64,000 nt of DNA from CAYWRZ01 sp964460845 (GTDB lineage Bacteria > Bacteroidota > Bacteroidia > Flavobacteriales_D > UBA2798): contig CAYWRZ010000002.1 of the NCBI GenBank assembly GCA_964460845.1, forward strand, positions 62,001-126,000. The letters are read 5' to 3'. Under the pieces are notes generated by a model that saw only the letters and a list, made by a program, of their open reading frames with translations, had not been told where the DNA came from and did not search any database. Numbering within the stretch: the stretch's first letter is position 1; each line of letters begins with the position of its first letter. Below, one piece after another: positions 1-8,126 of the stretch. A program made the translations under genes and the position numbers.

Positions 1-116
1 TTGCCGCAAAGCAGCTTGGAAACTACGCCCCATGACAGGTTGTGCGCACGAAAAGAGCGATCTATGAACTCGAAATTTTCGCGCAGCTTGTCGCGGTATA
101 AATTAAGGAAAGCCAC
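1..116 (-). CDS. PLP-dependent alanine/ornithine racemase-like protein, N-terminal fragment
   Basis: Only the first 38 codons lie in the window; the gene runs off the left edge. It opens with GTG directly after the stop codon of the GNAT gene, in the same frame, so no earlier start is possible. The visible residues (NLYRDKLRENF, then WGVVSKLLCG) resemble the N-terminus of the alanine/ornithine racemase family, in which the segment after VSK carries the PLP-binding lysine of a TIM barrel. Substrate cannot be told. Placement 3 bases behind the GNAT gene suggests one transcript. The identification rests on a short segment. Confidence 0.5.
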   Translation of the reverse strand, partial: MAFLNLYRDKLRENFEFIDRSFRAHNLSWGVVSKLLCG

Positions 117-119
117 AGG

Positions 120-557
120 TTAACGGTGCAGGCGCATTTCGAGATAACGATTGGTAAAGCCCATGTTTTCGTAGAGCTTACGGGCCGGATTTTCGGGTTC
201 TACATGCAGGGCTATGCTGCCTTCGCAGCGTTTTCGGATTTCTTCCATCAGCATTTTTCCCAGGCCTTTACCGCGGTGCTCACCGTGTACGGCAATATAC
301 ACGAGTATATGTTCGGGAATATAGCCCGACATACCGGTGTGATTGACCACCGTACAAGCTATAATTTCTTCACCCTGGCAGCGGCAAACGGCAACTCCGC
401 CCTTACCCGGATCGCCTGAGAAGGCATAGTCGAGACACTTGAGAATATCAGTTTGCGCGTCGCCATACTGTTCCAGGTGCGTAAACAGAAAACGGACCAT
501 GTCGTGTTGCCGGGCGGCAGTAGGAGGATTGTGTGGTGTAAATACGAGTGTACGCAT
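120..557 (-). CDS. GNAT family N-acetyltransferase
   Basis: A 145-residue single-domain acetyltransferase that should transfer an acetyl group from acetyl-CoA to an amine; the substrate is unknown. The acetyl-CoA pyrophosphate-binding motif A is visible near residues 92-104 (EHRGKGLGKML), followed by the usual ENPARKLYENMGF segment of motif B at the C-terminal end. The ATG at 557 fits the normal family length. It is followed at once by the racemase-like gene and is preceded by a 220-base leader containing several hairpins and a strong promoter at 783-814, so it appears to be the first gene of a two-gene transcript. Confidence 0.85.
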   Translation of the reverse strand: MRTLVFTPHNPPTAARQHDMVRFLFTHLEQYGDAQTDILKCLDYAFSGDPGKGGVAVCRCQGEEIIACTVVNHTGMSGYIPEHILVYIAVHGEHRGKGLGKMLMEEIRKRCEGSIALHVEPENPARKLYENMGFTNRYLEMRLHR

Positions 558-782
558 AGCGTGTGTAGCGATAAAGTGACGGATAAACTTTCAAAAGCAG
601 GGTATATCCGTCATGAATAAATTTCAGTACCCTTACCGGTATGAGGTATTTCAGCAAGCATTGTGAAAAAAAGATCCCTACCGCGGGTGGTGGTCAGACT
701 CACAGCATAGCTTGCGGGGAAAAGGAGCAGAGAAGTGCCGAGAGGCGTGCTCCGGAAAAAAGAAAATACCGATACGGCTGTA
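558..782 (-). promoter_or_regulatory. Long structured leader upstream of the GNAT gene
   Basis: This 225-base stretch has no convincing gene on either strand. Read on the minus strand it is the leader of the GNAT gene. It contains a 9-bp perfect hairpin (577-585 with 605-613), a larger stem (arms at about 655-668 and 700-716, GCAAGC/GCTTGC plus TGTGA/TCACA), and a hairpin with arms GGAGCA/TGCTCC at about 724-753 that can close a small inner stem with a four-base loop. A run of seven T follows a GC-rich hairpin near 667-690 on the minus strand, which looks like an attenuator. Function is inferred only from structure and position. Confidence 0.4.
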
Positions 783-814
783 CAAAGGTACCGTATATAG
801 CCCGGAAAATCAAC
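783..814 (-). promoter_or_regulatory. Bacteroidota-type promoter for the GNAT gene
   Basis: On the minus strand TACCTTTG (790 to 783) matches the -7 consensus TANNTTTG exactly, and GTTG (814 to 811) lies 20 bases upstream in the -33 position. Transcription would start near 776. Confidence 0.6.
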
Positions 815-883
815 CTTTTTTTCGGTAAAGAAGATGAAACCCCTTTAATGGCAAGGGATATACGAGGGGAATACGTACCATTT

Positions 884-1189
884 TCAGTCCGGTCGTTGGC
901 TCTCACGCAGGTAACGCCGGTCAAAAAGGAAAGGGCCGAAAGGAAGTAGCGAGGCGATAAAAGCCAGTACTGCTTTTCCGAAGGACCATTTGCAGTCGTT
1001 CCATACCCAAAGCAGCGCAATCAGATAAGCGACAAACAGCACACCGTGTGCCCATCCGGTATATTTTACGGCCTCGGGCATATCGGCGAAATATTTGAGG
1101 GGCATGGCGATGCCCAGCAAAAGCAGGTAGGAAATTCCTTCGGCAATGCCGATCCATTTAAAAAAGCGGAGGGAGGCGGGCTGGTTCAT
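884..1189 (-). CDS. DUF3817 family small membrane protein
   Basis: A 101-residue protein of three predicted membrane segments (about residues 15-32, 42-62 and 70-88). The N-terminal part (FKWIGIAEGISYLLLL, then PLKYF) and the central AHGVLFVAYL are characteristic of DUF3817, a family of small membrane proteins of unknown function often found near transporters. The ATG at 1189 gives the normal length. No partner gene is adjacent: the next gene on this strand is 326 bases away and has its own promoter. Confidence 0.8.
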   Translation of the reverse strand: MNQPASLRFFKWIGIAEGISYLLLLGIAMPLKYFADMPEAVKYTGWAHGVLFVAYLIALLWVWNDCKWSFGKAVLAFIASLLPFGPFLFDRRYLRESQRPD

Positions 1190-1324
1190 GTGCAGGTAAA
1201 GGTAAAAATCAGTACGATAGTGCCGCTAATTTTTAGCTATTTTTAAGGAACTAATTTTCAACAAAATAATTTTTTTTCGTTCAGATTAGCGATATTCGCC
1301 CCTTCATAATCTAAATTTTTTCTG

Positions 1325-3257
1325 ATGAGAAAAATTATACTCTTTTTAGGGTTTCTTTGTGCCGGACATACCGCAATAAGCCAAACGACACTTATTTCGC
1401 CTGTGCCGGCTAATTCGCAAGGTATTACTGATCTGCGTCTTCCGAACGGTACTTCTGCCCACACAAGTATTCGGGGGCATTACCTGCTAAGGGCTTCTGA
1501 GATTCCGCTCCTTTCGGGCTCGCAAATTACAGGCTTGGGGTTTGCTTACGTCCGCGGAACCAATGCACTGGCTTCGGGTAACTTTATCGTGTACCTGCAG
1601 AATACTGCCGACAACAGCAATACGAAGTCAATGACCTGGGCTACCGCCATCAGCACGATGACAGAAGTGTATAACGGCACCTATACGCTGCCTCAAACAG
1701 ATTCTACAAATGTGGATTTCGTACTCCAGACACCCTTTACTTATACGGGTGGTGCTATCTACGTGGCTTATGAGTATATAGGCAGCTCATTTGCTACTGT
1801 TTCGGCTACAAATGTGGCACAAAATGAATGTATCGGCCCGTATCAAAAACGGTAGCAACGTGGCGCATACCGATATCAACGTGTACCTCGATGTAACCGG
1901 AGCCAATCCTTTTCAGGATACCATTACCGTATCGCTCGGAGCCGGTGATACCACTACCGTAACTTTTTCCGGAGTGGCCATTCCGAACAACGGTTTTCAA
2001 ACGCTGACCGTTAGCGTACCTGCCGATGAAATTCCTTCAAACGATGCGAAGAGCTACTCACAGACCATTTCCTGCGATACCCTGGGGTATAACGGCCATG
2101 AGACGCCTATTGACGGTGTCGGCTTTAATACAGGCACAGGTATTTTGGGTGTGAGATACGTTTCACCTCCCATGCCTATTTCTGTAAAAGGCGTATGGGT
2201 AGTGATTGCTGATTCACCCAACAATGTCAATAAAACCATAGGTGGTCGGATGCTGAGCGACTCAGGTGCTGTTTTGGCCTCTTCTGCAGCGTATGTAATT
2301 ACTGCCGGAGATTTATTGAATAAAGTGTATTTCGAATTCACGGCACCCGTTACGCTTCCTGCCAATACCCCATTTTATGCGGGCATGTTTCAGTCAGCAG
2401 GTAGCCCCGGCTCTTTTCCAGTAGCCGTCGCAGCGCCGGTTATTACACCTGGCGGTACTTATGCCGGGTTTCTCGCGGGTGGAAGTGCTCCTACGCATTA
2501 CAGAGACCTCGGTCATTTTCTGATAGGTTACGTATTTGATGGTGTTACCGAAATAAGTGCTTCCGTTACCGGTGCTATATGTGAAGGAACCAGTGTAGAA
2601 TATACGGCCGCCGGAAATTATGAACTGTTCGATTTCAGCGTAAACGGGTCAAGTGAGCAGTCTTCCGCTTCGAATGTATATACTTATGATCCGCAAGATG
2701 GCGACATTCTTCTCGTAAACGGTGTAATTAACGGTTGCATATCGCTTAGTGCCTCGGATACCGTACAGGTAAACGCGCTTCCAGTAGTAGCCATTAGCGC
2801 TACCGATACACTGGTTTGTATCGGCGAATCTACTACTTTAACTGCAAGTGGCGCTGATGTGTACACCTGGAACCCAGGTAACCTGAACGGCGATACTCAA
2901 ACGTTTTCTCCTACCGTAAATACCATCTACACCGTAACCGGTACCGATGCAAACGGCTGCGAAGCCGATGCTACCATCGATATCGAGGTGGAAGTATGTG
3001 TGGGTGTAGAAGAAAACGAGGCTGCTTTTGCGCGTATTTATCCTAACCCTGCGATAGAAAACGTGACCATCGAGCTGAGCGATCTGCAAGGCGGTGCACA
3101 ACTGATCATCTTCAATCAGGTAGGACAACAGGTACACAGCCAAACCTTGCATACGCAAAGTAGCCGTGTACAGGTAAACCTTCCTTCGGGTAACTATTAT
3201 TTCCGTATTATCTCGGGCGACCGTGTAATGCAGGAAAAACTGCTCATTCAGCGTTAA
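1325..3257 (+). pseudogene. T9SS-secreted, multidomain adhesin-like protein split by a frameshift
   Basis: Two overlapping reading frames together make one secreted protein. The first (1325-1855, 176 residues) has a signal peptide ending near AISQ and a beta-rich domain. The second, in the +1 frame relative to it, is open from at least 1791 to 3257 and continues with repeat-like beta domains, a PKD-like segment and a type A T9SS sorting domain that starts at IYPNPA and ends KLLIQR. The switch must fall at about 1790-1853. Either the gene is truly broken by a deletion or insertion, or the assembly has an error; a programmed shift is less likely because no slippery heptamer is evident. If intact, the product would be exported and attached to or released from the cell surface. 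Confidence 0.75.
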
Positions 3258-3283
3258 TAGCGTACTAATAGCGTAAAATGGAG

Positions 3284-3313
3284 AAAGTCCCCCGTAACTG
3301 GGGGGCTTTTTTT
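3284..3313 (+). terminator. Intrinsic terminator after the T9SS gene
   Basis: A 10-bp stem (3284-3293 with 3300-3309, one G-T pair, six-base loop) runs into a T tract that continues to 3313. It ends the plus-strand gene and overlaps the very end of the convergent gene. Confidence 0.85.
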
Positions 3314-4133
3314 ATGCCCCTATGCGAATCTTATAGCGTGGCGCAAAGAAGGAAAGGGGGGCTTCCATTTCGAAATTATCCTTATCAGTTAAAGCTTTCT
3401 TTTTTCCGAGTGTATCAAAGTCGATAGGAATCCAGCTTGGCATTTCAGAATAAAGCCCATAGCTTACTGAAGGTTCACGTACTACGCGAAGCGATTCGGG
3501 GGGAGTGCTTACGTGTTCAAAAAGCGATAGAATATACGCAGGAGAGCTTTTACTGTAGTTGCAAACCAGTTCGTGCCAGGGAATAGCGGGGCTGGGGTGT
3601 AGCGAATTAAAATGGGGAATTTTCAGTTTTTTCCGGAAAGGATAAGAAAATTCGTTCCGGATATGATAAGCGCTGACCAGCGAAATGCCATAAAGTGGCG
3701 TAAAAGGCCGGGCAGGGTAAAAATTGTAAAGCAGGTAAAGCGGGTAGCCCTTATGCGTTTCGGCATAGCGTATTAAAGCCTTGTTTTGTCCGGGATGCGC
3801 CATTTGCGGATAACGGCCGTTGCGGTACATGAGCTTGGCCTGCATAGGCAAGGTAACGAGTCCTTTGGGAGTGAGGATCTCAAATTCGATATCGTTGCCA
3901 TTGGTTTTTTCGTCGCTGGCTTCGTACATAGCCACAGGTACCCGGTAAAGCTGTGTGTACAGCGCAAACTGATAAATAATATTTTGGGTGAGGGTTGTTT
4001 CGAAAATTCGGAGTCCGGGCTGCCGATGCGCAAGCGCGATCCGGAACCAGGTTTCGGAAGCGAACAATTTAAACAAATTGCAGAGGGAAGGATCTTGCTG
4101 GAAACGTTGGGCCTGGGTCGGGTGTGAATACAT
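3312..4133 (-). CDS. DUF6615-like protein, possible PD-(D/E)XK-fold nuclease
   Basis: A 273-residue cytoplasmic protein without signal or membrane segments. The order of motifs resembles DUF6615: an ETWFRIA helix near residue 28, a conserved E-x-T-L-T near 46, then DIEFEI and, about twelve residues on, MQAKLMY, then a conserved YPLYLLYNF near 133. The acidic strand followed by QAK looks like the D...QxK variant of the PD-(D/E)XK nuclease core, as in Mrr-like enzymes; this is inference from pattern only. Neighbours (orphan antitoxin, HNH protein) make a defence or mobile-cargo role possible but not shown. Confidence 0.5.
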   Translation of the reverse strand: MYSHPTQAQRFQQDPSLCNLFKLFASETWFRIALAHRQPGLRIFETTLTQNIIYQFALYTQLYRVPVAMYEASDEKTNGNDIEFEILTPKGLVTLPMQAKLMYRNGRYPQMAHPGQNKALIRYAETHKGYPLYLLYNFYPARPFTPLYGISLVSAYHIRNEFSYPFRKKLKIPHFNSLHPSPAIPWHELVCNYSKSSPAYILSLFEHVSTPPESLRVVREPSVSYGLYSEMPSWIPIDFDTLGKKKALTDKDNFEMEAPLSFFAPRYKIRIGA

Positions 4134-4339
4134 AAGAATAGATTATGGAATAAGACTGGGCAATTACTGTACCGGGATGGAAGTTTATTTACAACTTAAC
4201 ATAATATTAATTATAGAACAAAAGGGGATGCCGTATAAGTTGATTTTGCTAACGTTTTATAGATGCAGTAAAAATTTTAGCCCAAGAGTTTCTTAATTAG
4301 GAAACCATAATTACTTTTTAACGAAAAAAGTAAAAAGAA

Positions 4340-4648
4340 ATGAAAACATATAGTTTAGAAGAACTGACCGATAAATACATCGGCAAAACAGAAACAAAGA
4401 AACGTGCCGAATTTGAAAATGAACTTCGTCTTGATTTGTTAGGACAAGCCATTAAAAAGGCGCGACAAGAACGCAATCTTACGCAGGAAGAATTGGGTCA
4501 GCTTGTAGGTGTGAAAAAAGCACAAATCTCCAAAATTGAAAACAGTGCTACCGATGCAAGACTTACAACAATATTAAAAGTATTTGAAGCATTGGGAGCA
4601 AAAGTAAATTTCAACGTAGAATTAGATAACGGAAAAGTAGCATACTAA
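4340..4648 (+). CDS. XRE-family HTH protein, HigA-like antitoxin without toxin
   Basis: 102 residues. The N-terminal third (SLEELTDKYIGK) and the HTH at about residues 36-90 (AIKKARQERNLTQEELGQLVG ... QISKIEN) match the antitoxin of HigBA/RelE-type modules common in Bacteroidota, where the antitoxin binds its own promoter and neutralises a ribosome-dependent RNase. In those modules the toxin is encoded immediately upstream; here the 200 bases upstream contain no toxin-like frame, nor is there one downstream. It may be a solitary regulator or a relic. It is flanked by AT-rich DNA, unlike the core genes. Confidence 0.75.
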   Translation: MKTYSLEELTDKYIGKTETKKRAEFENELRLDLLGQAIKKARQERNLTQEELGQLVGVKKAQISKIENSATDARLTTILKVFEALGAKVNFNVELDNGKVAY

Positions 4649-4691
4649 GCCATACGAAGAAATCAAGTTCGGTTTCAGATAGTCGCGCCCC

Positions 4692-5411
4692 TCACCTTCC
4701 CGCATTTTGATAAAGCAAAAACAGGCTGCTCATTATGAGCACATCCTGTATAAAATGAATAAGCCAGGCCCAAAAGAAACCACGGGTTTCGTACATCGAT
4801 TTTGCCAACACATATCCCAGCACGCCCGCCATTGCGATGCCGGTAATTCCGCTGGGCATTCCTGCAAAATGCGGGATGCCAAACAGCACGCCCGAAATCA
4901 AAAACAAGGTTCGCGGTGAAAGCAATCCGCTTAAAGGCGAAACGATGCCTAACCTGAAAATCATTTCTTCGCCAAAAGAATTACTCAGCGAAAACAGCAG
5001 TACCCAACAGATTCCCTGCGGTAAAGCGGCCCAGTCGGGATGAATAGCGCTGAGCTGAAAATAAAGGAATACGGCAGTTACCACGCTTATCACCACGCAA
5101 AGCGAAAGTCCGGTGTGAAGCCAGCTATCTCCTTTTTTGATACCGAATAGCCGAAGTTCCTGCCCGGGAGCCGAAAGCTGCCCGAACGAAAAATAGGTAC
5201 GGAAATGCTGCCGGTTCAACAGGTAAGTGCTAAGTAACGAAAGGGCCGTAACGGGCAAGAGTAAAAGCTGATAGTTGAATTGACGCGTCAGATAACTGTT
5301 GTCGCTGATCGTAAAAACGGGATTTTCACTCCATTTTACGAGTCCCAAAAGCAGGCCTGCAAAACCGAGGGTCAGGATAATCGGAAGTAGAATTTTGGGC
5401 CTTAAGGTCAT
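4692..5411 (-). CDS. CPBP family intramembrane glutamic endopeptidase
   Basis: 239 residues with about seven hydrophobic segments. The CPBP (CAAX protease / bacteriocin-processing) motifs are present in order: GEEMIFR (EExxxR, near residue 152), FGIPH (near 178) and HFIQD (near 222), which together form the glutamate-histidine catalytic site in the membrane. Bacterial members cleave membrane peptides, prenylated peptides or bacteriocin precursors, or give self-immunity; no peptide substrate gene is adjacent. The ATG at 5411 begins a short basic stretch before the first membrane helix. Confidence 0.85.
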   Translation of the reverse strand: MTLRPKILLPIILTLGFAGLLLGLVKWSENPVFTISDNSYLTRQFNYQLLLLPVTALSLLSTYLLNRQHFRTYFSFGQLSAPGQELRLFGIKKGDSWLHTGLSLCVVISVVTAVFLYFQLSAIHPDWAALPQGICWVLLFSLSNSFGEEMIFRLGIVSPLSGLLSPRTLFLISGVLFGIPHFAGMPSGITGIAMAGVLGYVLAKSMYETRGFFWAWLIHFIQDVLIMSSLFLLYQNAGR

Positions 5412-5550
5412 GTACCGGGTAGCTGCGATTTTTCAGATAAGGCATTAGCGGCATTTGGCAGACAGGTCGTGCCTGCCGAATTGTGCTAAGAGAATGCGGT
5501 TAAAAGTAGAAAAGTTGAATTAAGTCGGCGTTAATCAAGGGTTATGCTTG

Positions 5551-5880
5551 TTATACATAGCCATTCTCTTCGTTCCGCCCGGTAATGGCACAGCTCCAGT
5601 GCGGATACGCATCGGCCTTTTCTTTGTTGTTCTCCCATTGTAAGGGCTGCAGGTTGGCCACTATATCCTGACCGCCTTTTTCTGTAGGTTTGATGTGATC
5701 AATTTCCCAACCCATCGATGCGGCTTCCTGAACGCCGTAAAGACTTTTTCTAATCCAGGCTCCGCAACCGTCCTGTCGCAATTCTTCGGGATCATAGCCG
5801 GGTACGATTCGCCCTTTTTCCCATACTTTATCAATAATATCAGGCGTAAACGGCTCGTGCATACGCGTGATGTTCCTCAT
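5551..5880 (-). CDS. Small HNH endonuclease-type protein
   Basis: 109 residues from the ATG at 5880. That start is preferred over one at 5913 because its ATG overlaps the stop of the DUF3606 gene as ATGA, a usual sign of translational coupling. The HNH core is clear: WEIDHIKP, then GGQDIVANLQPLQWENN and KAD, giving the D-H metal site, the central Asn and the final Asn/Lys. It is of the short Bacteroidota type without zinc-binding cysteines. It probably cleaves DNA; whether it is a defence enzyme, a repair factor or a domesticated remnant is unknown. Confidence 0.75.
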   Translation of the reverse strand: MRNITRMHEPFTPDIIDKVWEKGRIVPGYDPEELRQDGCGAWIRKSLYGVQEAASMGWEIDHIKPTEKGGQDIVANLQPLQWENNKEKADAYPHWSCAITGRNEENGYV

Positions 5881-6050
5881 TTTTTGCCGAGATTTTTCGG
5901 TTGGAAATCCCATTTCAGGTATTTTTCAACTTCTGTAGCCTTATTTCCTACTGCAATTACCGCACAGCGAAGCTCCTTTTCGGTACATTGAAATTCGCGG
6001 GTCCAAAATGCAATCTGATCCGGTTGAAAAATATTGATTTTCAATCCCAT
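5877..6050 (-). CDS. DUF3606 small protein
   Basis: 57 residues from the ATG at 6050, which is preceded on the minus strand by the purine-rich GGGGGGA; longer upstream starts lack such a site. The segment from INIFQPDQIAFW through REFQCTEKELRCAVIAVG matches DUF3606, a short helical family seen in many soil and aquatic bacteria and of unknown function. Its stop overlaps the HNH gene start by ATGA, so the two proteins are probably made together. Confidence 0.7.
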   Translation of the reverse strand: MGLKINIFQPDQIAFWTREFQCTEKELRCAVIAVGNKATEVEKYLKWDFQPKNLGKK

Positions 6051-6359
6051 TCCCCCCTGTTTCCGGTACTGTGACGAGACTATTTGCATCTGTGTTCGGA
6101 TAGAACTCAAAGTTCAGGTCGGTGACCTTTAAAAACAACCGTACTATCACCCCTCTTTTTACCCCCGTAGTAATACCCCATTTATAGGGTGTTTATAACG
6201 GTTCTTCATTTCGTGGTTTTTTGCCCTAAATATTGTTGTACAATCACTTGTAAAAAAACAGATAAAAACACCCTAATGTATTGCCAAAAACGATTTAGAT
6301 CGATAGGATACTTTTAGTTCCAATTAATTGTATCACTAACTCTTAAACACTGTTTTATT
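6051..6359. other. Non-coding divergent region
   Basis: About 309 bases between divergent genes, AT-rich, without a convincing frame. It holds a 10-bp inverted repeat with widely spaced arms (6185-6194 and 6266-6275). A weak -7-like TACTTTTA at 6309-6316 faces the gene at 6360. Confidence 0.4.
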
Positions 6360-6674
6360 ATGGCACTTACCGGAAACGAAGCGGAAGAATTCCCCCTTAC
6401 TACCGCTGCAGAATGGACTCTTAATTACAGACAGGAAAATCCCGACCAAAAAATTGCGCACTTTTTCGGAAGTCGCATAATTTTGCGCATATTAGGGCAG
6501 CCGGATTGCGTGGGACTCCGAATTTACTATGCGCTCGATGAGAACGACGAACAGCAGCTCATCCTCGTAGGTGTAGATGAAGAAGGTGATGACCTCTATC
6601 AGGGCATTATCGGAGAGCGCTCACTGCCTTGCCCCGATATGTGCGGTGGAGGAAACCCGCTCAACAGACCGTAA
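6360..6674 (+). CDS. Conserved Bacteroidota protein with CGGGNPLN tail
   Basis: A 104-residue cytoplasmic protein I recognise as a widespread but unnamed Bacteroidota family. Visible features are an N-terminal helix (AAEWTLNYRQENP), a beta-rich middle with QPDCVGLRIYYALDE and LILVGVDEEGDD, and a C-terminal CPDMCGGGNPLN motif with two cysteines that could bind metal or form a thiol pair. No function is known to me. It lies 7 bases upstream of the membrane-protein and two-component genes and is probably co-transcribed with them. Confidence 0.8.
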   Translation: MALTGNEAEEFPLTTAAEWTLNYRQENPDQKIAHFFGSRIILRILGQPDCVGLRIYYALDENDEQQLILVGVDEEGDDLYQGIIGERSLPCPDMCGGGNPLNRP

Positions 6675-6681
6675 TGCTGAA

Positions 6682-7332
6682 GTGAATGAATATTATTATA
6701 TTTTCTTGGTAATCGGACAGGTTTCAGCCCTGTCTGTGATACCCCCGCTTCTTGCAGGTTTATTTCATATAAGAGCTTTAACCCCACGGTTAAAGCTCTT
6801 ATTCATTTTGTTAGTGTTCGGTGCGCTTACCGAATTTTTGGGCTACTGGCTGGGAAGCCACCGAATTAATAACTACCCGATTTTTAATCTTTATACGATT
6901 GTCGAATTTTTTCTCCTGACCGGCATTTATTACCTGAGCTTTACCGACCGGTTTACACGCCGCCTGCTGCAAATATTGGGGCTCGTTTTTCTGCTTTTTG
7001 CCCTTGCCGACCTTTGGCTGATTGAGGGATTATTCAAGCTCAACAGCTATACCCTGGCGCTCGAAGCGCTTATTCTAATGCCCTTGTCTTTGCTGTTTTT
7101 TATACGTATCAACCGCGAACTAAGGGTGCCCGTGCTGACCCGTTATCCCATGTTTTGGATTAACTCAGGTGTGCTGATTTATTTTTCCGGAAACCTGTTT
7201 CTTTTTATATTCAGCAACGCGTTATTGACATACGGGCTTAATCTTTACGAATCCTGGATAATCCATTCTATGTTGAATACCGTATCACATCTGATTTATA
7301 CCGTCGCACTATGGAACAGCAGGTACCGGTAA
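6682..7332 (+). CDS. Multi-spanning membrane protein linked to a two-component system
   Basis: 216 residues with about seven hydrophobic helices and short loops. A longer frame opens at 6577, but that part overlaps the preceding gene and is not hydrophobic, so the GTG at 6682, just before NEYYYIF, is chosen. No family motif is recognised. The gene overlaps the histidine kinase start by 22 bases and may supply a membrane sensor or anchor for it; that role is inferred from position only. Confidence 0.65.
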   Translation: MNEYYYIFLVIGQVSALSVIPPLLAGLFHIRALTPRLKLLFILLVFGALTEFLGYWLGSHRINNYPIFNLYTIVEFFLLTGIYYLSFTDRFTRRLLQILGLVFLLFALADLWLIEGLFKLNSYTLALEALILMPLSLLFFIRINRELRVPVLTRYPMFWINSGVLIYFSGNLFLFIFSNALLTYGLNLYESWIIHSMLNTVSHLIYTVALWNSRYR

Positions 7333-8126
7333 ATATTCCTTTTATTATTCTGCTCGGCGGACTCGGTATGCTCGTGCTTTCGCTGGGTATTATTTTGATG
7401 GTGATTATTTATCAGAAACGTATGCTGCGTCAGCAAAATGCGCTACAGGCTGCCGAAACTCAATATCAGCAGGAACTGCTCAAAGCGACTATCGACTCTC
7501 AGGAAAACGAACGTGAGCGTATCGCCAAAAACCTGCACGACGATGTGGGTGCGCTGCTTAGTGCCGTAAGGCTCAACCTGGGCCGTCTTTCGCTCAGAAC
7601 CAAACAGGAAAGCGATTTGCCGGTACTTATCCGTGAAACCGACGGACTGATCGACAATGTGCTCGAAAATATCCGCTCCATTTCCAGCGATTTGGTGCCC
7701 CCCGTACTCGAACGCTTCGGGCTGGCGGTCAGCCTCCGTAATCTTTGCTTGCAGCTCAATACTTCGGGACTTATTCATACCGAAGTGCAGCTTGAAGGTG
7801 AAGAATATCGTTTACCCCGTAAAGCAGAGCTTCAGTTGTTTCGCATCACCAAAGAAGTGGTCAACAATACGCTCAAACATTCGGGCGCTTCGCACATCGA
7901 AATTATGCTCCAGCATTCGCCCGGTAACCTGCAGATTTGTATTTCTCATAATGGGAAAGGACTTACGCACGCACAGGCTTTGCTGCTGCTTGAAACTCAA
8001 AAAGGGCTCGGACTGAAAAGTATAGAAAGCCGGGCACGTTCCATTCAGGCGCTAATCCAGTATATTTATATCGATGCACAACATTCTAAAGTGCTTATAA
8101 CTCTTCCGGTAGATGAAAAAAATTAA
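7311..8126 (+). CDS. Sensor histidine kinase, HisKA_3 type
   Basis: 271 residues: one N-terminal membrane helix (about 10-33), a short coiled segment, the HisKA_3 dimerisation and phosphoacceptor region with the phosphorylated histidine at H76 in NLHDDVG, then an HATPase_c domain with N-box ELQLFRITKEVVNNTLKHS and a GKGL turn near residue 221. Kinases of this NarL/DesK-like class pass phosphate to LuxR-type regulators. There is no periplasmic sensing domain, so the signal may come through the overlapping upstream membrane protein. The stop overlaps the regulator start by 14 bases. Confidence 0.88.
   Translation: MEQQVPVNIPFIILLGGLGMLVLSLGIILMVIIYQKRMLRQQNALQAAETQYQQELLKATIDSQENERERIAKNLHDDVGALLSAVRLNLGRLSLRTKQESDLPVLIRETDGLIDNVLENIRSISSDLVPPVLERFGLAVSLRNLCLQLNTSGLIHTEVQLEGEEYRLPRKAELQLFRITKEVVNNTLKHSGASHIEIMLQHSPGNLQICISHNGKGLTHAQALLLLETQKGLGLKSIESRARSIQALIQYIYIDAQHSKVLITLPVDEKN

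Noticed and set aside
558..782. Known riboswitch (TPP, SAM or cobalamin) in the leader
   Set aside because: None of the conserved core strings of these classes is present; GTAGGGA alone resembles the TPP end but the rest does not fit.
641..949. 102-residue frame on the plus strand in the leader region
   Set aside because: Low-complexity, very basic, no start site signal or family resemblance; it runs into the DUF3817 gene on the other strand.
1790..1855. Programmed ribosomal frameshift in the T9SS gene
   Set aside because: No slippery heptamer or downstream pseudoknot was evident; mutation or assembly error is simpler.
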